NCBI GenBank assembly: GCA_025355505.1 | Contig: JANXZM010000083.1 | Location: forward strand, 1 to 64,000 | Direction of reading: 5' to 3' | Source: Acidobacteriaceae bacterium | Lineage (GTDB): Bacteria; Acidobacteriota; Terriglobia; Terriglobales; Acidobacteriaceae | Length of the DNA: 64,000 bases | Shown here: positions 9,066 through 17,311 of the stretch, one piece after another | How the letters are laid out: each line of letters opens with the position of its first letter | Position numbering within the stretch: the stretch's first letter is position 1 | Notes under the pieces: model-generated | What the model was told of the DNA's origin: nothing | Database searches by the model: none | What the model saw: the letters and a program-made list of their open reading frames with translations, nothing else | Translations under genes and position numbers: made by a program

Positions 9066-9308
9066 ATGACACACGACGAGACGTTGAGCATTCGCATAAC
9101 GAAGGCAATGGCGAAAGACCTGCGCCGTCGCGAAGAACTGACCGACGTGCCGACTGCGCGTTATGTGCGCCGACTCATCACCACCGACCTGAACCCGTTC
9201 GAGTTCGACACGAGCAAGCCGAACGCGTTCGACGACGAGCAGGCCGCGAAACTATTGAGCAAGCCTATTGAGCCGCTCGAAAAAGGCAACGACCATGACC
9301 AACCTTGA
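9066..9308 (+). CDS. Small putative ribbon-helix-helix protein
   Basis: An 80-residue protein. The first 40 residues (ETLSIRITKAMAKDLRRREE) have the pattern of a ribbon-helix-helix DNA-binding strand and helix. The acidic tail has no recognisable domain. It lies 56 bases after the replication-type gene and its end overlaps the next start, so it belongs to the same operon. Function unknown. Confidence 0.55.
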   Translation: MTHDETLSIRITKAMAKDLRRREELTDVPTARYVRRLITTDLNPFEFDTSKPNAFDDEQAAKLLSKPIEPLEKGNDHDQP

Positions 9309-9534
9309 GCGTATCGTGCGTATTCAGCAGCAAGCCCGAAAGCAATTTCCCAATGACAGCGCCTTCGTCATCGACTGGGCCTATGGTGCGGGTCCGTTTT
9401 TAGTGAGCGACGGCAACGTAGTCTTCATGTGTGCTTCAGAGTCTCAACAGGCCGAAGTCGCGAGCCGTGCCCGCAAGAAGTATCCCGACCGCGCAATTAG
9501 GCTCGTTAAGTTGGAGCAAGACTATGGAAAATAA
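9295..9534 (+). CDS. Hypothetical small protein
   Basis: A 79-residue product from ATG 9295, overlapping the upstream gene by 14 bases. No family recognised. It is soluble and basic at the C-terminus (SRARKKYPDRAIRLVKLE). The overlap with both neighbours supports it as a real operon gene. Confidence 0.55.
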   Translation: MTNLERIVRIQQQARKQFPNDSAFVIDWAYGAGPFLVSDGNVVFMCASESQQAEVASRARKKYPDRAIRLVKLEQDYGK

Positions 9535-9772
9535 CTGGCGACTAATTGCGGGTCAGTGTTACTTGGGCGCAAACATCTACGCGGTCGGTCGCTTCGCGTT
9601 CGTCGCGTGTGACCGTCTCGCTGTTTATTTGTTCGCTTCGAAAGAGCAAGCGCAACGAGCCGCGAAAGGCGCGTGCCATCTCCATGGAAATTGCAAAGCG
9701 AATCACGAAGTACGCGACCTGAAGCCGTGCCCTATGCCACGCAAGTGCAGCGACTCGTTCGGGTATGAATGA
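9524..9772 (+). CDS. Hypothetical small protein with C-terminal cysteines
   Basis: An 82-residue product from ATG 9524, overlapping the previous stop. It has four cysteines in its second half (CHLHGNC and CPMPRKC), which might bind metal. No family recognised. Confidence 0.5.
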   Translation: MENNWRLIAGQCYLGANIYAVGRFAFVACDRLAVYLFASKEQAQRAAKGACHLHGNCKANHEVRDLKPCPMPRKCSDSFGYE

Positions 9773-9784
9773 CAGAGCAAAAAC

Positions 9785-9958
9785 ATGACGAACAGTCTTA
9801 CTATCGAGAATCTCGTAATCTACAAAGCCGCGAAGAAGAGCGACCGACCGCCTGTTTACGTCGAGCCAGTGCCGCCGAAGCCGAAAAAGTTTGAAGTGAA
9901 CCGCATCAGATTCGCCTGCTGGTTGCCTGACGACTGCACAGAAGTGGACTGGACCTAG
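9785..9958 (+). CDS. Hypothetical 57-residue protein
   Basis: ATG 9785 to TAG 9956-9958, encoding MTNSLTIENLVIYKAAKK and a Pro-rich centre (EPVPPKPKK), ending CTEVDWT. It fits tightly between the flanking genes, two bases before the next start, so it is probably expressed. No family recognised. Confidence 0.45.
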   Translation: MTNSLTIENLVIYKAAKKSDRPPVYVEPVPPKPKKFEVNRIRFACWLPDDCTEVDWT

Positions 9959-9960
9959 CC

Positions 9961-10278
9961 ATGACCGCAGACAGAGCAATCGAACTCACGAAGGCCACGC
10001 TATCTGTATTCGGCGTCACAAATTGGATTGTAAGAGTCGAGCCGTTCGTCGAGCAACCGAAGCACTACGGCCTGACATCACATCGCCGCCGTACGATTTT
10101 TCTCAACAATATCTATCTCGACGATGACGCGGAGATGGCGGAAACAATTTGTCACGAGTGCACGCACGTGTTCGCGCCTGGAGTGCCGTGCGAACCGTTC
10201 GACGACAAAGCCGTCGTCGCCGACTTCGCTGCTAAGTTCAAGATTGTCGAGCGTGCCTTCGAGCGGGTCAGAAAATGA
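9961..10278 (+). CDS. Small putative zinc metallopeptidase (HExxH)
   Basis: A 105-residue protein with HECTH (H65, E66, H69), the zincin zinc-binding and catalytic motif, inside a helix, and an aspartate-rich region just before it. The layout resembles minimal SprT-like or phage-encoded metallopeptidases. No signal peptide, so it is cytoplasmic. A third zinc ligand is not obvious; D201-type or later Glu residues cannot be ranked from sequence alone. Substrate unknown. Confidence 0.6.
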   Translation: MTADRAIELTKATLSVFGVTNWIVRVEPFVEQPKHYGLTSHRRRTIFLNNIYLDDDAEMAETICHECTHVFAPGVPCEPFDDKAVVADFAAKFKIVERAFERVRK

Positions 10279-10311
10279 ACATCGAGCGACAGGGTGGAGT
10301 GGAGCAAACCT

Positions 10312-10821
10312 ATGAGCGACGAAGAAGTTGAAATAACTGGACTAGATCAATTGCAAGATCGTCTAGAGCGTCTTGGCGGGGATGAAGCGCGAGAAATCGT
10401 GAAAGAAGGCTTGAGCGAAGGTGGAGATGCTCTGCGTGAAGTGATGAGGATCAGTTGTGCGGATGCATTCACAGGCGAACCCCGCCAGGTCGCCGCGCAG
10501 CAAAGCAGCTGGTCGAAGAGCGCTCGAATGGAGTCCGACCTATCGGGCACAGTACGTGTTGGGCCGAAGGGTTCACTCGTTGACCTGCACGTGTCTCGGG
10601 GACACGGGCGCCAGCCTCTTAACAAAATTTATCGGCGGAGTTTGCGCTATCTCATCAAGTTGGCGGAGTTCGGCTCATCTGGTGGCAAGGAGCGCGGCGA
10701 CATCAGACGCTCGACGCCGATGACATCGGGCTTCGAGTCTTACAAAAACGCGGTGCTTGAAAAGGTCATCGAAGTCATACAGAAACGCTTGGGCTTGGAC
10801 GACCCTGTTGACCTAGGTTAA
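10312..10821 (+). CDS. HK97 gp10-like phage protein
   Basis: A 169-residue product from ATG 10312 behind a GGAG site. The N-terminus VEITGLDQLQDRLERLG, with a helical region and the later IYRRSLRYLIKLAEFGS, follows the pattern of HK97 gp10 family proteins, which act in head completion or tail joining. In typical phages gp10-like genes lie downstream of the capsid gene; here it lies well upstream of the terminase, an unusual position. Family assignment is by pattern only. Confidence 0.6.
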   Translation: MSDEEVEITGLDQLQDRLERLGGDEAREIVKEGLSEGGDALREVMRISCADAFTGEPRQVAAQQSSWSKSARMESDLSGTVRVGPKGSLVDLHVSRGHGRQPLNKIYRRSLRYLIKLAEFGSSGGKERGDIRRSTPMTSGFESYKNAVLEKVIEVIQKRLGLDDPVDLG

Positions 10822-10849
10822 CTGCGGCTCAGGGCTGTCTGGAGTAGCT

Positions 10850-11074
10850 ATGACTCTCAACGTGTCCGACATCACGACAGTGCACAGCCCCAGATACCAG
10901 CACATCGTTGCTCAGTACGTTCAGCGACTGAACGCAGGCGAAGCGCTGCCGCCGATTCTCGTGAGTCGTGACTCCCGCGGTCGGCTAGCAATCGTCGAAG
11001 GCAATCACCGACTGGCGGCGCACAGGCTCGCAGGCCGAACGACTATCGAAGCATACATCTACTCCGTTAACTGA
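10850..11074 (+). CDS. ParB/sulfiredoxin-like small protein
   Basis: A 74-residue protein. The segment PPILVSRDSRGRLAIVEG followed by NHRLAAHRLAG matches the core of the ParB N-terminal fold, in which a G(D/N)HR loop binds nucleotide. Only the core domain is present, with no helix-turn-helix. Such stand-alone domains are common in phages. Role unknown. Confidence 0.6.
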   Translation: MTLNVSDITTVHSPRYQHIVAQYVQRLNAGEALPPILVSRDSRGRLAIVEGNHRLAAHRLAGRTTIEAYIYSVN

Positions 11075-11176
11075 ACGGCATACAGCAACGTTTGGAGCGG
11101 CCTAGGGCAACTGGTGGAGCAGAGCGAGACGGCAGAGCACACCTACAGACACAGACAAGCGCTCAGGAGAACTACC

Positions 11177-11386
11177 ATGGTAGAAAGCGACAGCACACTC
11201 AGAGACCTGTTGACAGCCTGCTACGTCGTGCTGCTCATCAGGCTACGTCTGCTGGTGGTCGTGCGCCTGGGCCTTCCTCTGCGGCAGTGGACGCTGTCAG
11301 AGCATCAACTCGACTGCGCGTATCGAGCCTGCGTCGAGCTTGGTCTGCGCGGCTTGGCAGGCGAGATACTTGGTCTTCGCGGCTGA
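11177..11386 (+). CDS. Hypothetical small protein with a hydrophobic segment
   Basis: A 69-residue product from ATG 11177 behind AGGAG. Residues about 12-32 (LLTACYVVLLIRLRLLVVV) form a hydrophobic stretch broken by arginines, so membrane insertion is possible but uncertain. A holin-like role is conceivable from size alone, but nothing else supports it. Confidence 0.4.
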   Translation: MVESDSTLRDLLTACYVVLLIRLRLLVVVRLGLPLRQWTLSEHQLDCAYRACVELGLRGLAGEILGLRG

Positions 11387-11643
11387 AAAACGGAGGTAGG
11401 CGGTCAAAAAAATGAAATTTTGACGCTGTCGGTTTGCGCCAGCTTTCCGACAAATTTTACACGGCCTATCCGAAAGTTAATGGTGTAAGTGACTCCTTTT
11501 CGTCCAATATAGCTAGCACTTAGATACGCCTATATCACACATTAGAGGCGCTTTACGCTTCGCATAGACGCAGTGTCGGTTCGGTGTAAGTAGTCGGTGT
11601 AAGAAGCAAAAGGCGTCACATCTACCTGTCACCTTGAAATCCC

Positions 11644-12162
11644 ATGCCAACTTTGACGTTAGTGTCCGACGCAGGACTCAACAAGCACAAGCAGCGACTG
11701 CTACTCGTGCAATGTTCATGCGGCTCGCCTGCGTTCATTTGTCGTCGAGATTCCTACCTGCAAAAGCACACAACATCGTGCGGTTGTATGCGTAGCGGAA
11801 AAAAGAAGACTAAACCTGAGCCGACAATCGAGCAGCAAAATCCGACACCTGAAGTCGCATCAACTTTCGAACGCGGCAGCATCGCATATTTCGATGATGA
11901 GATTTCGCGCAAAGAAGCCGCGCTGATTTCGCTCGAAAATCAAATCAGATTCTTAGAGTTAGAAATCGCACAACAAGAAGTCGTCAATCTCGACACGCTG
12001 AAGAAGCGAAAACTCGCGTCAACTTCTGCGAACGATTTGCGTCAGGAAATAGCACGCCTTCGCATCGAGAAAGCTAACGCAGAAACAGCAGTCAAGAAAG
12101 ACGACAAGAGCGCCGCCGAAATCACGAAAGAACGCATCGCTGCGTTGAAGGGGAAACGGTGA
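11644..12162 (+). CDS. Zinc-finger/coiled-coil protein, possible small terminase subunit
   Basis: A 172-residue protein. The N-terminus holds CSCG and TSCGCM, a likely zinc-binding pair. Residues about 75-125 form a strongly charged coiled coil (ISRKEAALISLENQIRFLE). It lies directly upstream of the large terminase, the normal place of the small subunit, and its stop overlaps a GTG codon in frame with the terminase. Assignment as small terminase is inferred from position and coiled coil only. The 11387-11643 gap before it has no gene. Confidence 0.5.
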   Translation: MPTLTLVSDAGLNKHKQRLLLVQCSCGSPAFICRRDSYLQKHTTSCGCMRSGKKKTKPEPTIEQQNPTPEVASTFERGSIAYFDDEISRKEAALISLENQIRFLELEIAQQEVVNLDTLKKRKLASTSANDLRQEIARLRIEKANAETAVKKDDKSAAEITKERIAALKGKR

Positions 12163-12227
12163 CGGAATACGAAATCATAGCGGCGCGGTGAGAAGAAGAA
12201 ATTCTCTCAGACTCGCGACCTGCGTGC

Positions 12228-13964
12228 GTGTGGACTCGTAAGGCAGTTGAGCGCCAGCGCGCCGACCTGCTCAGGCAAGGTCAGGCCGACTTCCCGTACG
12301 TCTGGATTCCTGAAGACGGCGGGACGGTAATCGACTTCATTTCGTGTCTGAAGCACGTCAAAGGGGAGCACGCAGGCAAACCGTTCATCCTGTCACCTTG
12401 GCAGGTGTGGCTCGTGCTCTGCTTGTTCTCGTGGAAGCGAATCGACGACAACAAACTGCGGCGCTATCGCAGGCTCTTTCTCGAATGCGGAAAGTCATCA
12501 GGCAAGACGGCGCTCTCATCCGCGATTCTGCTCTACCTGCTCGCAGCCGACAACGAAGGCGGCGCTGAAATAGTTTGCGCGGCGCGAGCGACGAATCAGG
12601 CTCGCCAGTGTTTCGACAACTGCCGCGACATGTTGCGCGCGTGTCCTGATGTCGTCGAGTCGTTCGGTCTGAAAGTTTTGCAGCACAGCATCACGCAAAA
12701 GAGCAGCGCTAGCACACTGCTCCCTGTTTCTGCCCAAGGCAAGAGTCTTGCAGGAAAGATTTTGCACGGCGCGGCAGTCGATGAATTGTGGGCGCACCGC
12801 GACCGTTCTGTCTACGACGAAATGTCACTTGGCTGCGACAAGCGCAACAACTCGTTGCTGTCGAGCATCGGTCACGCAGGTGAGAATCTGCTCTCAGTCG
12901 GCTACGAATTGCACGCAGCATCGACGAAGATGCTCAACGGCGAGATGACCGATGAGAAAACACTCGCGCTCATTTTCAGCGCTGAAGGCTTCGACTGGAA
13001 ATCACCCGAAGCAATCCTTGCCAGCAATCCGAATGCTGGAGTGAGTTCCTATCTCGAAACGATGACCGAAGCACAGCAGCGCGCGATTTCAATTCCAGCG
13101 CTTCAGGCCGCGTTCAAGAGTCACAACTTAGTTTTGTGGGAAGACGGAACCGAAAACAAACAGTGGCTCTCGAAAGAAGTTCTCGCGCCGTGTCGTCAGA
13201 CGACTCTTCGAATGGAAGACTTCAGACTTTGGTTCGTCGGCGAGCACACTGGCGTCATTCAGCCTGACATGCTACGACCTTTCGTCGTTGGAATTGAGCG
13301 CTCAAGTTTGCAGGAACGGGCCGCAGCAGTTTACGCAACGAAGAGCTATCTCGACGGCATCGAGCATTTCTATTTGTTCGGTCGGTACTACGACAGCGGG
13401 GTGAACGATGACGAGCAGCTAGCAGATTCGATTCTCGCAGGCTATCGCAACCACATCGGCTACGGGATCACTGAGCACGCCGACGACGGCTTCTCGCTGA
13501 AGGCGCTCGCGCACGATAGTTGGGTTACGCCGTCGCCGCGTATCGAAAAGAACGGCATCTCTGTGCTGCCTTTCACGAAAACGGCCCGAACGTTCTCGCC
13601 TGTGCTCGATTGGGTGATGTCACTCGCGCTCGTAGGTCGCCTGCATTTCGCCGACGATGACGAGATTCTAGCTTCTAGCCTGCTCAGCATCTACGCGCAC
13701 CGCGACCTGAACGGAAATCTGTTTCCGCGTCGAGCGAATCCCGACAAGCCTATCGACGCCGCCATCGCTGCGCTGTACGCGTTGCGACTTGCGATGGCAC
13801 CGCAGTTTCTCGCACCGCCTGAAGCAAGCGACATTCCTGTGACCTTCCTTATGGATGACAACAGTGTGATGCAGAGCGGGCCTGACGGCAAACTTGTGCA
13901 GGTGCGTGCGCCTGAGTGTGAAAAAGTTCGCGGTGCTCATCCATCCGATGTGGTCGGCGCATGA
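12228..13964 (+). CDS. Large terminase subunit (HK97 type), N-terminus interrupted by TGA
   Basis: TerL is the ATPase and nuclease that packages DNA into a prohead. The 578 residues from GTG 12228 contain a degenerate Walker A (CGKSSGKT, about residues 87-94), Walker B AAVDELWAH (D185, E186) and the C-terminal nuclease region. The frame is open further upstream: from GTG 12159, overlapping the previous stop, it reads MTEYEIIAAR, then TGA at 12189-12191, then EEEILSDSRPACVWTRKA. The PAC-W-RKA-ER stretch is the normal start of this family, so the true start is probably 12159 and the TGA a nonsense mutation or error. Re-initiation at 12228 would lose only about 23 residues. Confidence 0.85.
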   Translation: MWTRKAVERQRADLLRQGQADFPYVWIPEDGGTVIDFISCLKHVKGEHAGKPFILSPWQVWLVLCLFSWKRIDDNKLRRYRRLFLECGKSSGKTALSSAILLYLLAADNEGGAEIVCAARATNQARQCFDNCRDMLRACPDVVESFGLKVLQHSITQKSSASTLLPVSAQGKSLAGKILHGAAVDELWAHRDRSVYDEMSLGCDKRNNSLLSSIGHAGENLLSVGYELHAASTKMLNGEMTDEKTLALIFSAEGFDWKSPEAILASNPNAGVSSYLETMTEAQQRAISIPALQAAFKSHNLVLWEDGTENKQWLSKEVLAPCRQTTLRMEDFRLWFVGEHTGVIQPDMLRPFVVGIERSSLQERAAAVYATKSYLDGIEHFYLFGRYYDSGVNDDEQLADSILAGYRNHIGYGITEHADDGFSLKALAHDSWVTPSPRIEKNGISVLPFTKTARTFSPVLDWVMSLALVGRLHFADDDEILASSLLSIYAHRDLNGNLFPRRANPDKPIDAAIAALYALRLAMAPQFLAPPEASDIPVTFLMDDNSVMQSGPDGKLVQVRAPECEKVRGAHPSDVVGA

Positions 13965-14335
13965 AGTTCTGCGCGGAAGGTGGTTGCCCAGGTATCGCAA
14001 CGACAGGCGATTTCTGCGAGTCGCACAAAGAAGCGACGACACGCAAGACACAGAACGCGCCGCGTCACGTGCAGGACAAATGGTACGCGCTCGCTGCTTG
14101 GAAAGGGCCGTACGGCGTTCGCGCCTACAAGCTGAAGCGCAACCCGCAGTGTGAAATATGTGGCGCAGCGGCGCAGGACGTGCATCACTTGCGCCCGTGG
14201 AAAGACTCCGCCTCTTGGTTCGTGTTCATGGGCGGGATTGATATGGAATTTTTGCAAAGTTTGTGCAAGCGCTGCCACGCTCGAATCACGATGAACGAAT
14301 TTCAGTTCGGGCCTGGCAAGAAATTAGAGAGGTAA
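13961..14335 (+). CDS. HNH endonuclease
   Basis: A 124-residue nuclease of the phage HNH family. An N-terminal zinc-finger-like CAEGGCPG...FCESH is followed by CEICG, the catalytic DVHHLRPW, and CKRCHARITMNE. Such HNH proteins cooperate with HK97-type terminases during DNA cleavage. Its ATG overlaps the terminase stop (ATGA), consistent with joint function. Confidence 0.85.
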   Translation: MKFCAEGGCPGIATTGDFCESHKEATTRKTQNAPRHVQDKWYALAAWKGPYGVRAYKLKRNPQCEICGAAAQDVHHLRPWKDSASWFVFMGGIDMEFLQSLCKRCHARITMNEFQFGPGKKLER

Positions 14336-14339
14336 TTTT

Positions 14340-14906
14340 ATGTTGCAAAGTAGCGTAGTGGTTCAACACGTCGAAGGTTCTGATTGGGCGCTTGTGCTCG
14401 TGGCGACACGCAGCGAATACGGAAGGCGCAGCATCACGCCGATGATTTTCTGTTGCGAAGGTTGTGGAATATTCGCCGCCGCGCCGAATCTCAGGCAGTG
14501 GATGCGTTGTGGCTTTGTCTATGTGTATTCGCCGCCGCCTGACCGCCGCGAAGAAATTCTCAACAACGCCGTCAACGAGTTCGTGCGTCAGGTCTCGCTT
14601 CGTTCTTTCATCAAAGAGCGCTCGAAAGTTGGCATCGTCGCCAGAGCGCGAGCGCGAAGCAACGACTTCAACGACCCGCCCGAAGGCTTTGAATTGCATC
14701 GCGAGCAGGAGCCTGCTCTCTTCTTTCTCTGCGAGAAGAGCGAGACCGCGTGTCAGGCGATGCGCGTGCTGCGCTTTCTCATCACCAAGAATCACATCGG
14801 CTCGCTGACGCAGGCCGAACGCAATGCCATCGGCGAGCGCCTTCTAACTCGCGGAGAGACACTCAAATCACCTAACGCAATTCTGACACACTGGAGACAG
14901 CAATGA
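14340..14906 (+). CDS. Hypothetical protein of the element
   Basis: A 188-residue soluble protein. It has CCEGCG near residue 40, an Arg-rich centre (IVARARARSNDF) and a helical C-terminus. No family recognised. It starts four bases after the HNH gene and its stop overlaps the next start (ATGA), so it is part of the packaging operon. A portal gene would be expected at about this place, but it is far too short and lacks portal features. Confidence 0.5.
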   Translation: MLQSSVVVQHVEGSDWALVLVATRSEYGRRSITPMIFCCEGCGIFAAAPNLRQWMRCGFVYVYSPPPDRREEILNNAVNEFVRQVSLRSFIKERSKVGIVARARARSNDFNDPPEGFELHREQEPALFFLCEKSETACQAMRVLRFLITKNHIGSLTQAERNAIGERLLTRGETLKSPNAILTHWRQQ

Positions 14907-15298
14907 GCATCATCGACAAGGTAAGAAGTTTTCTTGCGCCGTCTGCATCTTCGACGTTCGCCGCCATCACTATCAACAGCAGCGCCGACGCGGACGCTGT
15001 TCCGTTCGGTTTCTTCAACGTCGAGTTTCACAGCGGTCGTGTAGGGTTAGGGTATCGCGGCATCAGTTGCGGGACATCGTATCAAGTCGGCACGACTGTT
15101 GTGGACGGTGCGAAGCGCGACACGCTATCAGTTCCGCGCTCTGAACTGCCGACTGTGAAACTAAATTACTCGAAACCGCAGAGCGACGGCGTGCAGCACT
15201 TCGCAGGCGCTTCAATCATCGACACAGACTCGCTTGACAATGACAGCACAGTCACGTGGGACAGTGCAGAACCCGCGTCGGGGGTTCCGTGGCGCTGA
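14903..15298 (+). CDS. Hypothetical protein of the element
   Basis: A 131-residue protein beginning MSIIDKVRSFLAP, a start seen in some portal proteins, but the remainder is a short beta-rich sequence and not a portal. ATGA overlap with the gene before. No family recognised. It could be a small structural protein or the remnant of a larger gene. Confidence 0.45.
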   Translation: MSIIDKVRSFLAPSASSTFAAITINSSADADAVPFGFFNVEFHSGRVGLGYRGISCGTSYQVGTTVVDGAKRDTLSVPRSELPTVKLNYSKPQSDGVQHFAGASIIDTDSLDNDSTVTWDSAEPASGVPWR

Positions 15299-15383
15299 AC
15301 GCGTGGCCGTCACACTTCGGTGTTATTCCGAAGCAGATAAGTCGCTTCGAAAGTTAACTTCTGTACGTATAAGGAGCCTCACC

Positions 15384-15812
15384 GTGAGAATTACCTACAC
15401 CGAAGCATCTCCAAAATCAGGCATCACAGAGCACATCGACAACACCACTGGCCGCGTCCTAGTTGCGAGCGGTCTCGCGACCGAATACAAGTACCGCAAT
15501 TTTCGCGAACGACTCGCTGCTGAATTTTCGTCAGCGTCGGGCGCTGGTAACGTGGACCCAAACGTTAAAGGCGTCGAGTGGGGCATTCGCGAATCCGATG
15601 GCTCTGCATATTCGCAAAACATCGTCATCAAGAAGAGTGGCTCTGAAACGACTTTCTATTCCGCACCGCCTGATGACGCGCCTGAGAGCATCAAGCGCCG
15701 TTTCGCAGAACTCGCAAGCATCAATCCGAATGCAGCATCCGAAGTGCTCGCACAGGCAAAGGCCGACGCCGCTCTTTACAACGAACAAAGCAAAACTTTC
15801 AAGCGCTACTGA
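15384..15812 (+). CDS. Hypothetical protein of the element
   Basis: A 142-residue protein starting at GTG 15384, eight bases after AAGGAG. The open frame upstream lacks a site of this quality. The N-terminus (VRITYTEASPKSGITEHID, LVASGLATEYK) resembles short phage head-region proteins, and the C-terminus is helical. Lies just before the prohead protease. Function unknown. Confidence 0.5.
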   Translation: MRITYTEASPKSGITEHIDNTTGRVLVASGLATEYKYRNFRERLAAEFSSASGAGNVDPNVKGVEWGIRESDGSAYSQNIVIKKSGSETTFYSAPPDDAPESIKRRFAELASINPNAASEVLAQAKADAALYNEQSKTFKRY

Positions 15813-15877
15813 AAAAGTGGCCGTCATGTCTGCCTGTTAAGTAGAGAGCGGAAAACAAGCCGCTCAGGAGAAACACT

Positions 15878-16891
15878 GTGAACAAAATCGAAGTCAGAAC
15901 ATTCAGTCTCAGAGCCGAAGACGGTGGGCAAGCAAGCGACCCGCAATACTTACTTCGCGGCAGAGCCGTCAGTTATAACTCGCTGTCGAAGCCTATGCCA
16001 TCGCAGCGCGGCTTCACTTTCCGCGAGCTGGTAGTGCCTGGCGCATTCAAGCGCTCGCTCGCATCTGGCAGCGATGTGCTAGCCACCTTCAATCACAACG
16101 ACAAAGACATCCCGCTCGGGCGCACTAAGTCAGGCACGCTGCGATTGTCTGACGGCCAGCAAGGTCTCGATTTCGCCGTACAGTTAGACAAGAACAATTC
16201 TGAGCATCGAAATCTCTGGTCTGCCGTCAAGCGCGGTGATGTTTCGCAATGTTCGTTCGGCTTTACCGCTGACGAAGATGTGTTTGACGATGATGACCCG
16301 TCCGTGAAAGACGACGACGGTAACCGCTGCTCGCGCCGAAGAATCAAGGGGGCGACCCTTTACTCCGTCGATGTCGTAACGAATCCTGCGTACGATGCGA
16401 CATCTGTGAGCGCGAGAAGTTTCGTTGAGACGCTATTCCCTGTTCGCGAATCGAGAAAATCGTTCGAGACTTTGCTAGCTGAGTGGCGCGGGTTCGATGA
16501 AGGCTTGGAGCGCATGAAGGCACATCGTTACGCACTCACGCGAAACGATGCTGTGCTCGCTGAGATTAAAGAGCGCAGAGCGAAGTCTGCCGACTACACA
16601 CCGCTGACCGCCGACGAAGTCTACAATCTGCGACGCGAAGTTGAAAGCAGAATGGCCCTGGACGACCTGAGTGCCGATTGCCCTGGCGGTTCGACGACAT
16701 CGACGAAAGAAGACCACGAGCAGGCCGTAGACGAGCACCGCTGCATTGCTCGACGTTGTGAGAGGGCGACCGCCGAAGCGCACTATACCGCCGCCGAAGC
16801 GCACGCACTCGCTGCCGCCAATCCTACATCCGAAAACCGCACGGCTGCGCTGGTCGCGTGCAAACGGTGCTATCGAGACTTGGTCAACTAA
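15878..16891 (+). CDS. HK97-family prohead protease with a C-terminal extension
   Basis: Prohead proteases cleave scaffold and capsid proteins during phage head maturation. The 337-residue product starts at GTG 15878 behind AGGAGA. The first 180 residues match the family: LRGRAVSYN, VVPGAFKRSL, catalytic His in FNHNDKDIPLG, catalytic Ser in SQCSFGF and the closing VDVVTNPAYDATSV. Residues about 190-337 form a charged helical and Cys-containing extension (CIARRCERATAEAH) that the family does not normally have. A major capsid gene normally follows; here none does. Confidence 0.85.
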   Translation: MNKIEVRTFSLRAEDGGQASDPQYLLRGRAVSYNSLSKPMPSQRGFTFRELVVPGAFKRSLASGSDVLATFNHNDKDIPLGRTKSGTLRLSDGQQGLDFAVQLDKNNSEHRNLWSAVKRGDVSQCSFGFTADEDVFDDDDPSVKDDDGNRCSRRRIKGATLYSVDVVTNPAYDATSVSARSFVETLFPVRESRKSFETLLAEWRGFDEGLERMKAHRYALTRNDAVLAEIKERRAKSADYTPLTADEVYNLRREVESRMALDDLSADCPGGSTTSTKEDHEQAVDEHRCIARRCERATAEAHYTAAEAHALAAANPTSENRTAALVACKRCYRDLVN

Positions 16892-16907
16892 GAAAAGAGA
16901 AGGGAAA

Positions 16908-17126
16908 ATGAAACTCAGTCAGGATGCAATCGAAGCCGCTCGCGAGCAGTTGCACGAGCACACCGAAGCGATGAAGCCGAAGAACAATCTAGCCGCGAGT
17001 GTAGCAGTCGGTGACTGGACGAAGACCGCTAGCGGCTCTTGTCTGCCGCCGTTCGATGTAAGCGCTGCGCGGGCAGCCGTACACGCACGGCTCGCCGCAC
17101 AGAACGCGGCGCGCCAGAAACAGTGA
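16908..17126 (+). CDS. Hypothetical small protein
   Basis: A 72-residue protein from ATG 16908 behind GAAGGGAAA. Helical, basic C-terminus (ARLAAQNAARQKQ). It occupies the position where a capsid gene would be expected but is far too small. No family recognised. Confidence 0.5.
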   Translation: MKLSQDAIEAAREQLHEHTEAMKPKNNLAASVAVGDWTKTASGSCLPPFDVSAARAAVHARLAAQNAARQKQ

Positions 17127-17260
17127 AGACTTTTCCCAGCGCCAGCGCTGCTGCGTTAGCAGGTAACTGCGACGCAGGATAGCTGGACGACTCGTGGCGC
17201 AGCGGTCGGCATAGGAAATCGCGCTGGTCAGCACCGACCGAAAAGGTGCTCTTGAGAGAG

Positions 17261-17295
17261 AGCGGGGCGCAGTACCCTCTGCGTCCCGCTTTTTG
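17261..17295 (+). terminator. Rho-independent terminator ending the packaging gene block
   Basis: The stem AGCGGGGCGCAG, loop TACCCT and complementary CTGCGTCCCGCT (one G-T pair) is followed by TTTTG. It separates the phage-protein block from the gene at 17312. Confidence 0.7.
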
Positions 17296-17311
17296 AAGGG
17301 GGAAAAAGTTG

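Noticed and set aside
14903-15298. Portal protein
   Set aside because: Only the first dozen residues are portal-like; length is a third of a portal and the remainder does not fit.
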